43,213 nt of DNA, taken from assembly GCA_031273845.1 (NCBI GenBank), contig JAISRC010000138.1, positions 1-43,213 on the forward strand. Reading direction: 5' to 3'. Source of the DNA: Desulfovibrio sp. GTDB lineage: Bacteria > Desulfobacterota > Desulfovibrionia > Desulfovibrionales > Desulfovibrionaceae. Each line of letters starts with the position of its first letter. Position 1 is the first letter of the stretch. The notes under the pieces were generated by a model that saw nothing but the letters and a program-made list of their open reading frames with translations, was not told where the DNA came from and did no database searches. Below, piece by piece: positions 24,529-33,204 of the stretch. The translations under genes and the position numbers were made by a program.

Positions 24529-25025
24529 GAATCTATCCTCGCGTTTTCAGGATTACGCGGACCAGCCGCCTGTATAGGGCGTTTCAGCCGTAATACGGTG
24601 TTGTGAACCCAAGCGGGTATTGCGCCTGTTCAGGAATCATCGCCCTGCGCTTCCCGCTCTTTGCGCAAAGGATGTGAGGCAGGTATCCGATGTAGTGGAG
24701 AATCTATAGGGCTTGCCGGGGAGCCTGTCAATGATGTTTTGTTATATTTTTCCATTTTGTTTTCCGCCCCGGCCGGAACCGGACAATTGAGAAACACCTG
24801 CCGCCCTGAAACGACACTCCGTTTTCAAAGAAGGCTCTGCTGCGCAGTCAGCCCGGTGCAGGCGACCGAGTCCCTGTAAACGATAACGAAATTCAAAGTC
24901 AATAAAAAAACCAGGGTACGGGGAAAATTTTTTCGGTATCCGTTCAGTGCCTTGCGCCGTATAAAAATCTGAACACGCTTTGCGCTTACAGGGAGAATAA
25001 ATTTGGAGAGAGGCGGGGAGCGGGA
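24529..25025. other. Long non-coding stretch upstream of the T6SS module
   Basis: From the tssB start to the hairpin at 25026 no ORF has a ribosome-binding site and family features together. I looked for a sigma54 (-24/-12) promoter on the minus strand and saw no convincing one. The AT content is higher around 24720-24780 and 24890-24990 than in the genes. The regulatory region of the T6SS module is expected here. Confidence 0.4.
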
Positions 25026-25072
25026 GCAGAGATGGGGCGGACCCGGACCATCCGTTTCCGCCCCATCTCTGC
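25026..25072. other. Perfect 16-bp inverted repeat with 15-base loop
   Basis: GCAGAGATGGGGCGGA (25026-25041) and TCCGCCCCATCTCTGC (25057-25072) are exact inverted copies. There is no long T run after either arm, so a simple terminator is not obvious. It could be a structured RNA, a protein-binding site or the remnant of a mobile element. Confidence 0.6.
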
Positions 25073-25359
25073 TTGCAAAATTGGAGTGCTTTATATAATG
25101 CAATTCGTGTGCCGAAGGGGCGCAGCAAGCCTGTTGGAAATTTTATCCTTGTTATTTAAGCAGATTATCCATATAAACTGCCGGACGGGCAGGACGGTTG
25201 CGTATTCGGGCAGTGCAAGTATTTGAACCGTTCTTACGGTTGACGCGGCGATCAGGCGTTGCGGGGACGATGGAGTTCAAGTTTTTTGACGCCTTTTCGG
25301 CCGGATCACGCGGCTGCGGGTTGAAAAAGAGCATAGACGGATATATCTTATTGCTGTGG

Positions 25360-25483
25360 GCTTTGAAAAGCAGACTTTTCAGCGCACAGAGCGCCGGCAG
25401 AAAAAAAGTGCTTTTCCGCCGGCGCACGCTGCTTTGCGGCGTGCCGGCCTGACGGCCGATGTTCGGATTGCCATGCGGAAATC
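25360..25483 (+). repeat. Family D repeat copy 1, upstream of cheV
   Basis: The order CTTTGAAAAGCAGACTTTTC, GCGCCGGC, GAAAAA, GTG, TTTTC, ACGCTGCTT, CGGCG and ATGCGGAAATC is shared with 40771-40874. GCGCCGGCAGAAAAA pairs with CTTTTCCGCCGGCGC (one mismatch) as a hairpin. It ends 37 bases before the cheV ATG. Confidence 0.6.
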
Positions 25484-25520
25484 CGAGCAGATATGCACCG
25501 AAGCCGAAAAGGACGGTATT

Positions 25521-26462
25521 ATGGGCAGCCGGGATGAGTCGGGCGGCAACGATCTTGAAATAATAGAGTTCTACATAGACGAGAAACTCGACGAAGGTCA
25601 GGCATACCGCAGTTATTATGGAATGAACGTAGCCAAGGTGCTGGAAATCATCCGCCGGCCGCCGGTGACCGGCATGCCGGGCAAGCATCATGAGGCGGCG
25701 CTGGGCACCTTCAACCTGCGCGGCAAAGTTCTGCCTTTGGTGGATCTGGGCCTCTGGCTCGGCAAAAAGGTCAGGTCATCGGATTCCCACAAGGTCATAG
25801 TTTCCGAATTTTCCCATGTCGTCACCGCTTTTGTGGTTTCAGGAGTCACGCGCATCCACCGCATGACATGGAGTCAAGTCGAGCCTCCGGGCAAGTATTT
25901 GCAGGCCTTCAGCCGGGATTCCATAACCGGAGTCGTGCGTTTCGGAGACCGCATAGTTTTCCTGCTGGACATGGAATACATCATTGCGGCCATGGATCCG
26001 GCCGCCGGCTTGGAAAGCAAGGTGGATCAAGTGGAACGGGAAGGCGGCCAGGGTCTGCATGTGCTCATAGCCGACGATTCGCCGTCCGTACGCAAGACTC
26101 TGGCACACTGCCTGGAGCAGGCGCATTACTCCGTAACCCGGACCACCTGCGGGCGCGAGGCGTGGGATCAACTCCAGGCATGGCGGAACGAGGCCGCGAA
26201 AAAGGGGGTGCCTGTCACCGAGTTCGTCAACCTTGTCATTTCCGACATCGAAATGCCCGAAATGGACGGGCATGCGCTGACCGTCCGCATCAAGTCCGAA
26301 GCGGCTTTTGCCAAGGTACCTGTAATTCTGTTTTCCTCGTTGATCTCGGATGTGGTGCATGCAAAAGGGATCAAGGCCGGGGCGGACGATCAGGTTTCCA
26401 AGCCGGACCTGCCCGACCTGACCAGACGCGCAGGGGAGCTGATCCGCCGATTCCAGAGTTGA
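25521..26462 (+). CDS. cheV: Chemotaxis protein CheV (CheW-receiver fusion)
   Basis: A 313-residue chemotaxis adaptor. Residues about 10-160 form a CheW-like domain (LRGKVLPLVDLGLWLG) that couples receptors to CheA. Residues 178-313 form a receiver domain with the acidic pair Asp185-Asp186, the phospho-acceptor Asp242 (ISDIEMPEMDG) and Lys in VSKPDLPDL. The ATG at 25521 has AAGGACGG six bases upstream; upstream in-frame codons lie in the family D repeat. It stands alone, with a convergent tRNA gene downstream. Confidence 0.93.
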   Translation: MGSRDESGGNDLEIIEFYIDEKLDEGQAYRSYYGMNVAKVLEIIRRPPVTGMPGKHHEAALGTFNLRGKVLPLVDLGLWLGKKVRSSDSHKVIVSEFSHVVTAFVVSGVTRIHRMTWSQVEPPGKYLQAFSRDSITGVVRFGDRIVFLLDMEYIIAAMDPAAGLESKVDQVEREGGQGLHVLIADDSPSVRKTLAHCLEQAHYSVTRTTCGREAWDQLQAWRNEAAKKGVPVTEFVNLVISDIEMPEMDGHALTVRIKSEAAFAKVPVILFSSLISDVVHAKGIKAGADDQVSKPDLPDLTRRAGELIRRFQS

Positions 26463-26513
26463 ATCAGGCGGGCGCCCTCTTTTCAGGGATTGCCGTTTTT
26501 TCTTGTTGTAACT

Positions 26514-26600
26514 TGGTACCCGGAGCGGGGGTCGAACCCGCACAGCCTTTCGGCCGAGGGATTTTAAGTCCCTTGTGTCTACCTGTTCCACCATCCGGGC
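26514..26600 (-). tRNA. tRNA-Leu (anticodon UAA)
   Basis: On the minus strand the 87-nt gene begins GCCCGGATGGTGG, has the anticodon loop CTTAAAA (anticodon TAA), a long variable arm (CGGCCGAAAGGCTG), the T-arm GGGTTCGACCCC and an encoded CCA end. The acceptor stem pairs GCCCGGA with TCCGGGT, the terminal pair being G-U. The region 26601-26806 that follows has no gene I can see. Confidence 0.97.
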
Positions 26601-26806
26601 AACGCAACCTGAAAGCAATTTACTTCGAGACTTTCTCTCCGATATTTACAATTTCTGCACGGAAATCTGACCGCAGGCCGCCTAATCAGCGGATATCAAA
26701 CGGCGAAACCCACGCGCGTGTCTATAGACCAGCTTCATAAGTTGCACAACGCATGGATGGTCCTATAACGGCAAAAGCAACTTTCGCCCATGCCCCCAAA
26801 GCGCCT

Positions 26807-27703
26807 CTATAAGGCCCGCATCCATTCGTCGCGCAAGGCGATGCGGCCGTTCAGAGCCGCCGCGATACGGCGCATGGTCGGCTCGCGATCCTCAGGCAGA
26901 TGGGCTTTGATCGTCAGATAATTGCTGGCGTGATTGGCCATGAACCAGCCGTTGCTGAGCTGCGTGTGCGCAAACATCAGGCCCAGTTCCTGCACGAAAT
27001 CAACGCCTTCCGGTAGAACAAGTTCGCCGCTCCGCACCCGCTCGTAGATCGGGGCGTCTTCGGCAAGCATCAGCGACAGGGCGCCGACGTAGTCAGGATC
27101 GACGGCGCTGAGCACGCGCCCGGTTTCCACGGCGTGCCCGTAACTTTTTTCCTTTTCCCTGCCGGCCAGCCCCAGAATCACGGTGACGGAAAGGGCGAAA
27201 CCGGCTTTTTTCAGACGCCGCGCCTGTTCGACAAGTTTCTCCGGGTCGGCGCCCTTGCGTATATCCTTGAGTACGTCCGGATGCCCGCTTTCAATGCCGT
27301 AATAGATCAGGGACAGACCCATCCCGCGCAGGCGGGCGAGTTCCTCGTCGCTTTTCAGGGCAACGCCCTTGGCGTTGCCGTATACGGCGACGCGTTCCAC
27401 CCAGGGCAGGCGCTGCCTGATGTTGCCGAGCAGCCATTCCCATTTGCGCATGGGCATTATCAGGGCATCTCCGTCCATAACGAAAAGGCGTTTTTGCCTT
27501 TTGCAGTATTTTTCCGCAAAGGCCATGTCCTTTTCCCAGATGCCCATATCCTTGATGGCAAAACGCTTGTATTTGAAAGCGTTGCAAAAAGTGCATTTAT
27601 TGTGTGAACATCCGAGGGTGGCCTGAAAAAGGATGCTGTACGCCTCGCTGGGCGGGCGGAAACAGTATCCCTGATGATCCAGCCCCTCGCTCTCAAAAAA
27701 CAT
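26807..27703 (-). CDS. Radical SAM protein of unknown substrate
   Basis: A 298-residue radical SAM enzyme. The [4Fe-4S]-binding motif is CSHNKCTFC (C-x3-C-x2-C), and the downstream order FVMDGDALIMP, YGIESGHPDVLKDIRKGA and VTVILGLAG, each shortened here, is that of the HemN/Elp3-like radical SAM group. The reaction cannot be named. I chose the ATG at 27703 with GGAGAG eight bases upstream; a TTG six codons earlier has no site. It follows the LUD-domain gene by 26 bases in one operon. Confidence 0.83.
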   Translation of the reverse strand: MFFESEGLDHQGYCFRPPSEAYSILFQATLGCSHNKCTFCNAFKYKRFAIKDMGIWEKDMAFAEKYCKRQKRLFVMDGDALIMPMRKWEWLLGNIRQRLPWVERVAVYGNAKGVALKSDEELARLRGMGLSLIYYGIESGHPDVLKDIRKGADPEKLVEQARRLKKAGFALSVTVILGLAGREKEKSYGHAVETGRVLSAVDPDYVGALSLMLAEDAPIYERVRSGELVLPEGVDFVQELGLMFAHTQLSNGWFMANHASNYLTIKAHLPEDREPTMRRIAAALNGRIALRDEWMRAL

Positions 27704-27729
27704 ATATATATCTCTCCACAAGTCTTTTA

Positions 27730-28371
27730 TCAGTAACCAAGTTCCTCGCCTATGACGACCGTGTGAATATCCGTAAAGGGCGGACGCCTGTGGATAATAG
27801 CGGTCAGATTACAGATACGGCTTTTGCTGCGGCAGTCAAGGCATCTTCCGGCCTGAACGCAGGGATTGTCGTAGCTCAAACGCTTGTTGTTCAGAGGTGC
27901 GGCAAGGGATTTGATCCGTTCGCGGGCTTCTTCGATATTTTTTACGATCTTGTTTGCCCCGATGACGACGATAACTTTGCCGGGACCGAACATCATGGCC
28001 GCCACCCGGTTGCCGGTGCCGTCCACATTCACCAGTTCGCCGTCCAGGGTGACGGCGTTTGAACTGCACAGAAAAACATCGGCAGTGAGCTGCCTGCGCC
28101 GCATCTCATGACGTTGCTCCGGGCTCAATTCCTTTTTGGAATGGTCAAGAAGCGTACAGTTCCTGCGTTCCAGTTCTTCCACCAGCCCCAACTGCCGCAC
28201 GCTTACGGAACCGCCCAGTCCGACGGACGCCTTGTCCGGAATCAGACCGAGCACATGTTTTACCGCGTCTTCACGCTTTGCGGACCAGACGGCGGCGAAA
28301 CCGTTTTTTTCCAGTGCATGTACCGCGTTTTTCCCGCGTTTTTCCAAAAGCCACTGCACGTTGACGTCCAT
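27730..28371 (-). CDS. LUD-domain protein (LutC/DUF162-like)
   Basis: A 213-residue protein of the lactate-utilisation (LUD) superfamily: VGLGGSVSVRQLGL, LCSSNAVTLDGELVNVDGTGNRVA and VIVVIGANKIVKN, shown in part, are its motifs. Cysteines in NPCVQAGRCLDCRSKSRICN suggest a metal or redox site. In other anaerobes such proteins are often annotated as lactate utilisation proteins, but no lutAB partners are here, so the role is open. The ribosome-binding site GAGGAGAGG follows an AGAGCATTTC-type repeat end. Confidence 0.83.
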   Translation of the reverse strand: MDVNVQWLLEKRGKNAVHALEKNGFAAVWSAKREDAVKHVLGLIPDKASVGLGGSVSVRQLGLVEELERRNCTLLDHSKKELSPEQRHEMRRRQLTADVFLCSSNAVTLDGELVNVDGTGNRVAAMMFGPGKVIVVIGANKIVKNIEEARERIKSLAAPLNNKRLSYDNPCVQAGRCLDCRSKSRICNLTAIIHRRPPFTDIHTVVIGEELGY

Positions 28372-28410
28372 TTTTTCCTCTCCTCGATTTTGAAATGCTC
28401 AAAAAGTGTG

Positions 28411-29112
28411 TTAAATTCGCAGCAGAGGCGCTGTCTGCCCCGGTTCCATGCGGAACAGGCGGCATCCGGGCGCGCGGGCGGCAAGCTCGCTTTCAAATTC
28501 CGCAGTATCCTGCGCCAGAACAGGGAATGTGCCCCAATGCATGGGTGTCGCGAAACGGGTCTTGAGCAATGCCGCCGCCCGCGCCGCCTGTCTGCCGTCC
28601 ATGGTGAACAGACCGCCGGCCGGAAGCAGGGCCAGATCCACGGCAAAAAGTTCGCCCCAGACGGCCATGCCGGCAAAAATCCCGGTATCGCCCGCATGAT
28701 AAATCGTGTAGCCGTCGGCCAGGCGGATTATATACCCGGCCGGAGCCCCGGCCTCACTGGTATGAAAGGCCTCGGTCATGGTAATTGCCGCGCCGCGTAT
28801 GTGAATCGTCCCGCCGATGTTGAATCCGATGCCGTTGATGATCTGCGCGGCCGGCACTCCCCGGCTCTGCAGAACTTCCACCAGACCCACTATACCGCCG
28901 AGCGCGGCCCCGGTCCTTTTACAGATTCCGACGGCATCGCCTGCGTGGTCGCTGTGAAGATGCGTGACCAGAACCAGATCCGGCTTTTCTATATCCTCGG
29001 CCGCCGTACGCGCCGCGGGATTGCCTGTAAAAAAAGGGTCGATCAGGATATTACATTCCGGCGCGGTTATCTGAAAAGTCGCGTGGCCGTGCCAAGTTAT
29101 GGATGCTGTCAT
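28411..29112 (-). CDS. UPF0173-type metal-dependent hydrolase (metallo-beta-lactamase fold)
   Basis: A 233-residue hydrolase. The metal-binding motif is HLHSDHAGD, with further His in the segments [16 protein letters not shown] and MHWGTFPV and an Asp in YHAGDTGIF. These and the length are characteristic of UPF0173/YtkL-like proteins; the substrate is unknown. A good ribosome-binding site (AAGGAG) precedes the ATG. It is the first gene of the three-gene run with the LUD and radical SAM genes. Confidence 0.87.
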   Translation of the reverse strand: MTASITWHGHATFQITAPECNILIDPFFTGNPAARTAAEDIEKPDLVLVTHLHSDHAGDAVGICKRTGAALGGIVGLVEVLQSRGVPAAQIINGIGFNIGGTIHIRGAAITMTEAFHTSEAGAPAGYIIRLADGYTIYHAGDTGIFAGMAVWGELFAVDLALLPAGGLFTMDGRQAARAAALLKTRFATPMHWGTFPVLAQDTAEFESELAARAPGCRLFRMEPGQTAPLLRI

Positions 29113-29259
29113 AACAATGCTCCTTGCTGTTTTAATTTGAGCATTCAGGATGCTGTCGTCTTGAGATTATAACTATTTGAAATCAATGAAGTTTATAAAG
29201 TATGGGCTTCCAAAATTCTCAATTTGCTGCAAACCATTGCATACTTACCTAAACACCCT

Positions 29260-30300
29260 CTAAGGCAATACCGACTGATTGCCCTTTGATGCTGCCGTCC
29301 CGCGCGCCGGTGACTGTTTGGTCTGCCTCGGCCCGTGTCTGAACAGCCGTTTGCGGATGAATGCCGCCGCTTCTTCCGTGCCGGCGGCCGTTGCGGGGAT
29401 CTCCGCCCTTGCCATGGCCTTGTGCCCGCCCGCCGAGCCGAGTTCCCCGAACGCCCGCACCGCCAGAGCGCCCATATCACGCGAAACGCCGTCACCGCGA
29501 AAAATTATCACCAGCATATCGCCGTATCGCCCGCTCACCGCTGTCCAGCGGATCTCATACACGCGCATAAAAAAATCCGCAATATTCACCAGAATATCCG
29601 GCGTATCCACCTTGCCGACGTGCGCATGGCGTCCTGAAACCCCGACCGAGCGCAGGCCGGTGCACGCTCTGGCGAAAAAATTCAGCCTGCGCTCGTGAAA
29701 CTCGCTACGGGATATGCGCGCCAGCAGGTTGGAATCGGAAAAGCGGCTCAGGTAATGGAAAGCGCGCATATCCACATCGCAAAAGTGCCTGCCGAAATTG
29801 TCCGTATCGGTCTTGATGCCGAACTGCAGGGCCGTCGCCAGATATTTGCCCGGACGGATGTTCAGATTGTATAGAAATTCCGTAAGCAGGGTGCTTGTGG
29901 CCCCGTATTCGGGCCTGATTTCCACAAAGGGAATGTCGGGGGGCGCCGCGGACAGGGGATGATGGTCCAGCAGAAGGCTGAAGGGTATCCGCTTGAAGAT
30001 CGGATGATGGTCGGGCTGGGAATCCGTCAGGGCGTAATGGTCGAAAGCGCCGGGAGGGCATTCGGCGAAATCCGTCATGCGCAGGCGGGTATAGCGCACC
30101 ATGGCCAGATTGTCCGGACGCGACAAGGTGTTGATTTTGGCGATTTCCGCGACCTGTACCCTGCGGCTGAGAATATTCTTCAACGCGAGCGCGGAGGCCA
30201 TGGCGTCCGGATCGGCGTTGATGACTATGAGCCAGCGCTGTTCGCGCGAAAGTATTTCCGAAAACTTTTCCAGACTGTGTATACGGCGAAAATAGGACAT
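29260..30300 (-). CDS. DHH/DHHA1-family phosphoesterase
   Basis: A 346-residue protein of the DHH superfamily (NrnA/RecJ-like). The metal-binding motifs NADPDAMAS near residue 30, TDSQPD and LLDHHPL, then GIKTDTDNFGR, are in the family order, and GSAGGHKAMARAEI is the DHHA1 glycine-rich motif. It may degrade short oligonucleotides (nanoRNase) or cyclic dinucleotide products; which one cannot be decided. It follows the glycosyltransferase gene by 21 bases. Confidence 0.83.
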   Translation of the reverse strand: MSYFRRIHSLEKFSEILSREQRWLIVINADPDAMASALALKNILSRRVQVAEIAKINTLSRPDNLAMVRYTRLRMTDFAECPPGAFDHYALTDSQPDHHPIFKRIPFSLLLDHHPLSAAPPDIPFVEIRPEYGATSTLLTEFLYNLNIRPGKYLATALQFGIKTDTDNFGRHFCDVDMRAFHYLSRFSDSNLLARISRSEFHERRLNFFARACTGLRSVGVSGRHAHVGKVDTPDILVNIADFFMRVYEIRWTAVSGRYGDMLVIIFRGDGVSRDMGALAVRAFGELGSAGGHKAMARAEIPATAAGTEEAAAFIRKRLFRHGPRQTKQSPARGTAASKGNQSVLP

Positions 30301-30321
30301 TAAGAATCCCGCACCCGACGC

Positions 30322-31542
30322 TTATGCCGAGTATACTCCGCTTTCGGCGCGGCGGCAACGGGCGGGCGGCGCATACAAATCCGGCAAAAGCCGCAGCAGG
30401 GCATCCATGCAGGCGTCCTGCGAATAGTTCAGGGCAAGCTCCCTGCCCCGGCGACCCATGCGCCGAAGTTCTTCCGGGTTGCCGGCCGCTTCGATCACGG
30501 CGCGCGCCACTGCATCCGGCACTGCGCCTGCATCCGCCGAAGCCGCGTTTTCCGGGGGCAGGGGAAAGAGCTTGCCGTTTTCTCCGTCAATTATGAGTTC
30601 CGGCAGATTGCTGACCCTGAACGCGAAAACCGGCTTTTGCGCCAGACCGGCTTCCAGGATGACGCTCCCGAAACCTTCCCACAGCGAACTGAGGATAAAA
30701 AGATCCGTTTCCGCCCAAAAGGGGGCAAGGTTTTCCATGAATCCGGCAAAAAAAACTTCCTTTTCCACATCAAGGTCCACGGCCAGCCTTTTCAGCTCGG
30801 TTTCACGGCTGCCCTCGCCCGCGATGATCAGGCGAAAGGGAAAAGAGGCGTTTTTCAGTCTGCGCGCAAGATGCAGCAAAAAATGCTGGCCTTTCTGCCG
30901 GTGCAACCGGCCCGCGTTGCCGAGGACAAAGGGCCGCGCGCCCTCTCCACCCTGATCGCCCATGCCGAAGGATGTTCCGCCGCGCGCCGTCCGCTCCGCC
31001 AAGGCTTTGTTCAGCGCCGCGTCAAAGGCCGCGCGATCTATGCCGTTGGGCAGCACGGCAACGCGCCCGGGGTCTATGAGCTTGGGATTGCGCGCCAAAA
31101 CACTGCGCAATGTGGCCTCGGAATTGACGATCAGCCGAGTTATCACCCGCCCGTACAGCATACGGTTGAACAGGGAATCGCGCACCGGCAGATCGCTGCC
31201 CCGGCGGTAGATCACATATTTCACTCCGGCCCGCCCGGCGGCGGGACCGGCGGCCTTCAAATCCGAAGGCAGGTTCATGATCAGGGCGCCGACCTTGCGC
31301 TCCCGCAGAAAGCGGGTCAGACGCAACAAATAAAGTGGATTGAGAAAGGACAGCCGACCGGGCGCGAGCCCGTAAACCTCTATGTTTTTTTCATGCCGGG
31401 CGCGCTTGTGCAACGCGCTTTCCGGGCGGCAGAGCAGAAGCACGCGCAAACCGCGTTCCGCCAGAGAACGGGCGGCGTTCAGGTGCCAGGCTTCGCCGCC
31501 GCCCCAGGCTGTGTTGCCGTTGCAGAAACAGATAACCGGCAA
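30322..31542 (-). CDS. Family 4 glycosyltransferase
   Basis: A 406-residue GT-B fold glycosyltransferase. The N-terminal GNTAWGGGEAWHL, the mid-protein LPNGIDRAAF, GNAGRLHRQKGQHFLL and the donor-site EGFGSVILEAG (E-x7-E) are standard GT4 motifs. It probably acts on LPS or another cell-envelope sugar; donor and acceptor are unknown. The start is a TTG that follows the upstream gene's TGA by one base, implying coupling. Confidence 0.88.
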   Translation of the reverse strand: MPVICFCNGNTAWGGGEAWHLNAARSLAERGLRVLLLCRPESALHKRARHEKNIEVYGLAPGRLSFLNPLYLLRLTRFLRERKVGALIMNLPSDLKAAGPAAGRAGVKYVIYRRGSDLPVRDSLFNRMLYGRVITRLIVNSEATLRSVLARNPKLIDPGRVAVLPNGIDRAAFDAALNKALAERTARGGTSFGMGDQGGEGARPFVLGNAGRLHRQKGQHFLLHLARRLKNASFPFRLIIAGEGSRETELKRLAVDLDVEKEVFFAGFMENLAPFWAETDLFILSSLWEGFGSVILEAGLAQKPVFAFRVSNLPELIIDGENGKLFPLPPENAASADAGAVPDAVARAVIEAAGNPEELRRMGRRGRELALNYSQDACMDALLRLLPDLYAPPARCRRAESGVYSA

Positions 31543-31543
31543 A

Positions 31544-32062
31544 TCACACCAGCTTGTCGAAAATCAGCATATACAGATTTCTTATGCGCAGTGAAAGCTT
31601 CAGCCGCAAGCGCGCAAAATCACGTGTCTTCAGGACCAGACTGCGGGCCATGTATTCCGCGACAGGAAGGAAATCGGCGTCTTTTTTGCGTTGCACCTGT
31701 TCCATATAGGCGTCCACGCGCGGGCCCAGTTTTGCCGCCTCACGGCTGCCGTTGTTGAGCATGGCCGCGCTTTCGCGAAATATGGAAAAAAAATTCGCGG
31801 CGTCCTGCGGAAACGATTTTTGCAGAGCCAGATACCACAAGGCTATAAACAAGGCCGTAAATTCCCGCAAGGCTTTCCTGCGCATGAAAAAACGCAGGCG
31901 CCCGATGCCCATGTCCGCCAGTTCCGTCTCAAAATTCATACAGGTATAGAGACTGAGGAATTGTTTGATCACCTCTTCAGCGCTATAACGAGTCACCCTG
32001 ATGCGTTCGACGTTCACGGGGTCGCCGGCAAAGCCGGGATAAGCCGCAGTTGCAGTAAACAT
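31544..32062 (-). CDS. Unknown protein, first gene of the glycosyltransferase-DHH operon
   Basis: A 172-residue protein that I do not recognise. It has no signal peptide and no clear membrane helix, except a hydrophobic stretch near residue 70 (FTALFIALWYLAL). It is mostly helical in appearance and rich in Arg/Lys towards the end (RLRLKLSLRIRNLYMLIFD). Its stop codon is one base from the start of the glycosyltransferase, so the two are probably translated together and may function together. The ribosome-binding site (AGGAC) is close to the ATG and weak. Confidence 0.75.
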   Translation of the reverse strand: MFTATAAYPGFAGDPVNVERIRVTRYSAEEVIKQFLSLYTCMNFETELADMGIGRLRFFMRRKALREFTALFIALWYLALQKSFPQDAANFFSIFRESAAMLNNGSREAAKLGPRVDAYMEQVQRKKDADFLPVAEYMARSLVLKTRDFARLRLKLSLRIRNLYMLIFDKLV

Positions 32063-32130
32063 GTCCTATTATTAACAGGAATCATTCACCGGGGGCAAGC
32101 AAAAAGTCGCCTCCGCAAAGGACGGCGCAG

Positions 32131-32967
32131 ATGACGGATCATGTCCGCAGGAATGAAGCCGGAGATATGGATGAAAACATCGCGGCGGCCAGGGCCTTTT
32201 TCCCGCGCGGGCTTATACAGCCGCCCGGTTCCTTCCGTTTTTCCTCGGAAGCGCTGTACCCTGCCTCTTTCGCGGACCCGGGTTCCTGCCTGCGCCTTCT
32301 GGATCTGGGCACGGGCTGCGGGGTCACCGCCCTTGCCGCCCTATGCCTGAACCCGTCAATAAAGGCCGCGGGCGTTGAAATACTGCCTGAGCAAGCTGAG
32401 GCCGCCGCGCTGAACGCCGCCCGGCTGGGCTTTTCCCATGCCTTCCGCATCGTCCGTGCCGATCTGGCCGACCGGCGACTCTTCGCCCCTGCGCCGGAAT
32501 GCACGGCAACAGGCGGGACGAACAAGGAACATCCGTATTGCCTGACGGCTCATTCCTTTGACGTGGTCACGGCCAACCCTCCCTACAGGCAACGCGGCAA
32601 GGGGCGGCTGCCCGCGGACGCGGCGCGCAGGACGGCCCTGTTCGAAGAAAACGACACTCCGGATATTTTTTGCAAGGCGGCCGCCGCAGCCCTGAAGGAA
32701 ACGGGCCGCCTGAGCATCATCTATCCGGCGGCGCGGCTGCCGGATTTGACGGCGGCCCTGAAACGCGCCGCCCTGACCCCTTTACGCATGCTCCCGCTGT
32801 GCCCGCGCGCGGGCGATGCGGCAAAACGGCTGCTTCTTGAGGCCGCGCCGGCGCATGCCGCACTCCCCCCTCTACGCGTCGAAGCGCCTCTGGTCCTGCA
32901 TGAAGCGGATGGCCGCTTCAGCAGGGCAGCCCTGGATTTTTGCCCCTTTCTGTTATGTAATATATAA
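32131..32967 (+). CDS. SAM-dependent methyltransferase, TrmN6-like
   Basis: A 278-residue class I methyltransferase. Motif I LLDLGTGCGVTALAAL, the acidic AGVEILPEQ and the catalytic NPPYRQRGKG (an N6-adenine-type NPPY motif) are visible, the last as in TrmN6/YfiC, which methylate A37 of tRNA1-Val. An alternative is a related RNA or protein methylase. The ATG at 32131 has AAGGACGG upstream; a second ATG at 32167 is possible but its GGAG is too near. Divergent from the gene at 32062. Confidence 0.8.
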   Translation: MTDHVRRNEAGDMDENIAAARAFFPRGLIQPPGSFRFSSEALYPASFADPGSCLRLLDLGTGCGVTALAALCLNPSIKAAGVEILPEQAEAAALNAARLGFSHAFRIVRADLADRRLFAPAPECTATGGTNKEHPYCLTAHSFDVVTANPPYRQRGKGRLPADAARRTALFEENDTPDIFCKAAAAALKETGRLSIIYPAARLPDLTAALKRAALTPLRMLPLCPRAGDAAKRLLLEAAPAHAALPPLRVEAPLVLHEADGRFSRAALDFCPFLLCNI

Positions 32968-33060
32968 TAATATCATATAGTTAACCGATATATGCCGGAA
33001 TTCACCCTTGCCTTTTCCCAAGCCGGCGCTATACTTCCGCCCCATACGCATATTCCCTCA

Positions 33061-33190
33061 GAGCATTTTGCAAATAAAATTGTACAATGCTCCGGCGGCG
33101 GGTATCCGCCGCCCGTCCCGCATGCGTAGGCGAAACTGCGTTTCGCCGTTAAGCGCCGAAGGGAGCGTCTCAAAATCAAATGGCCTTAAG
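33061..33190 (+). repeat. Family B repeat, full copy upstream of uvrA
   Basis: AGAGCATTTTGCAAATAAAA and CAATGCTC form the first hairpin, GGCGGCGGG/CCGCCGCC the second, and GGCGAAACTGCGTTTCGCC a perfect third. Then follow GTTAAGCGCCG, GGGAGCGTCTC and AAAATCAAATGGCCTTAAG. It ends 14 bases before the uvrA ATG. Confidence 0.85.
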
Positions 33191-33204
33191 ACGAAGGATC
33201 TTTC

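Noticed and set aside
24529-24720. Sigma54 promoter for the T6SS genes
   Set aside because: I saw no GG-N10-GC pair with the right flanking bases on the minus strand.
24742-25128. Small overlapping ORFs upstream of tssB
   Set aside because: No ribosome-binding site, no recognisable motif, and several overlap each other in different frames.
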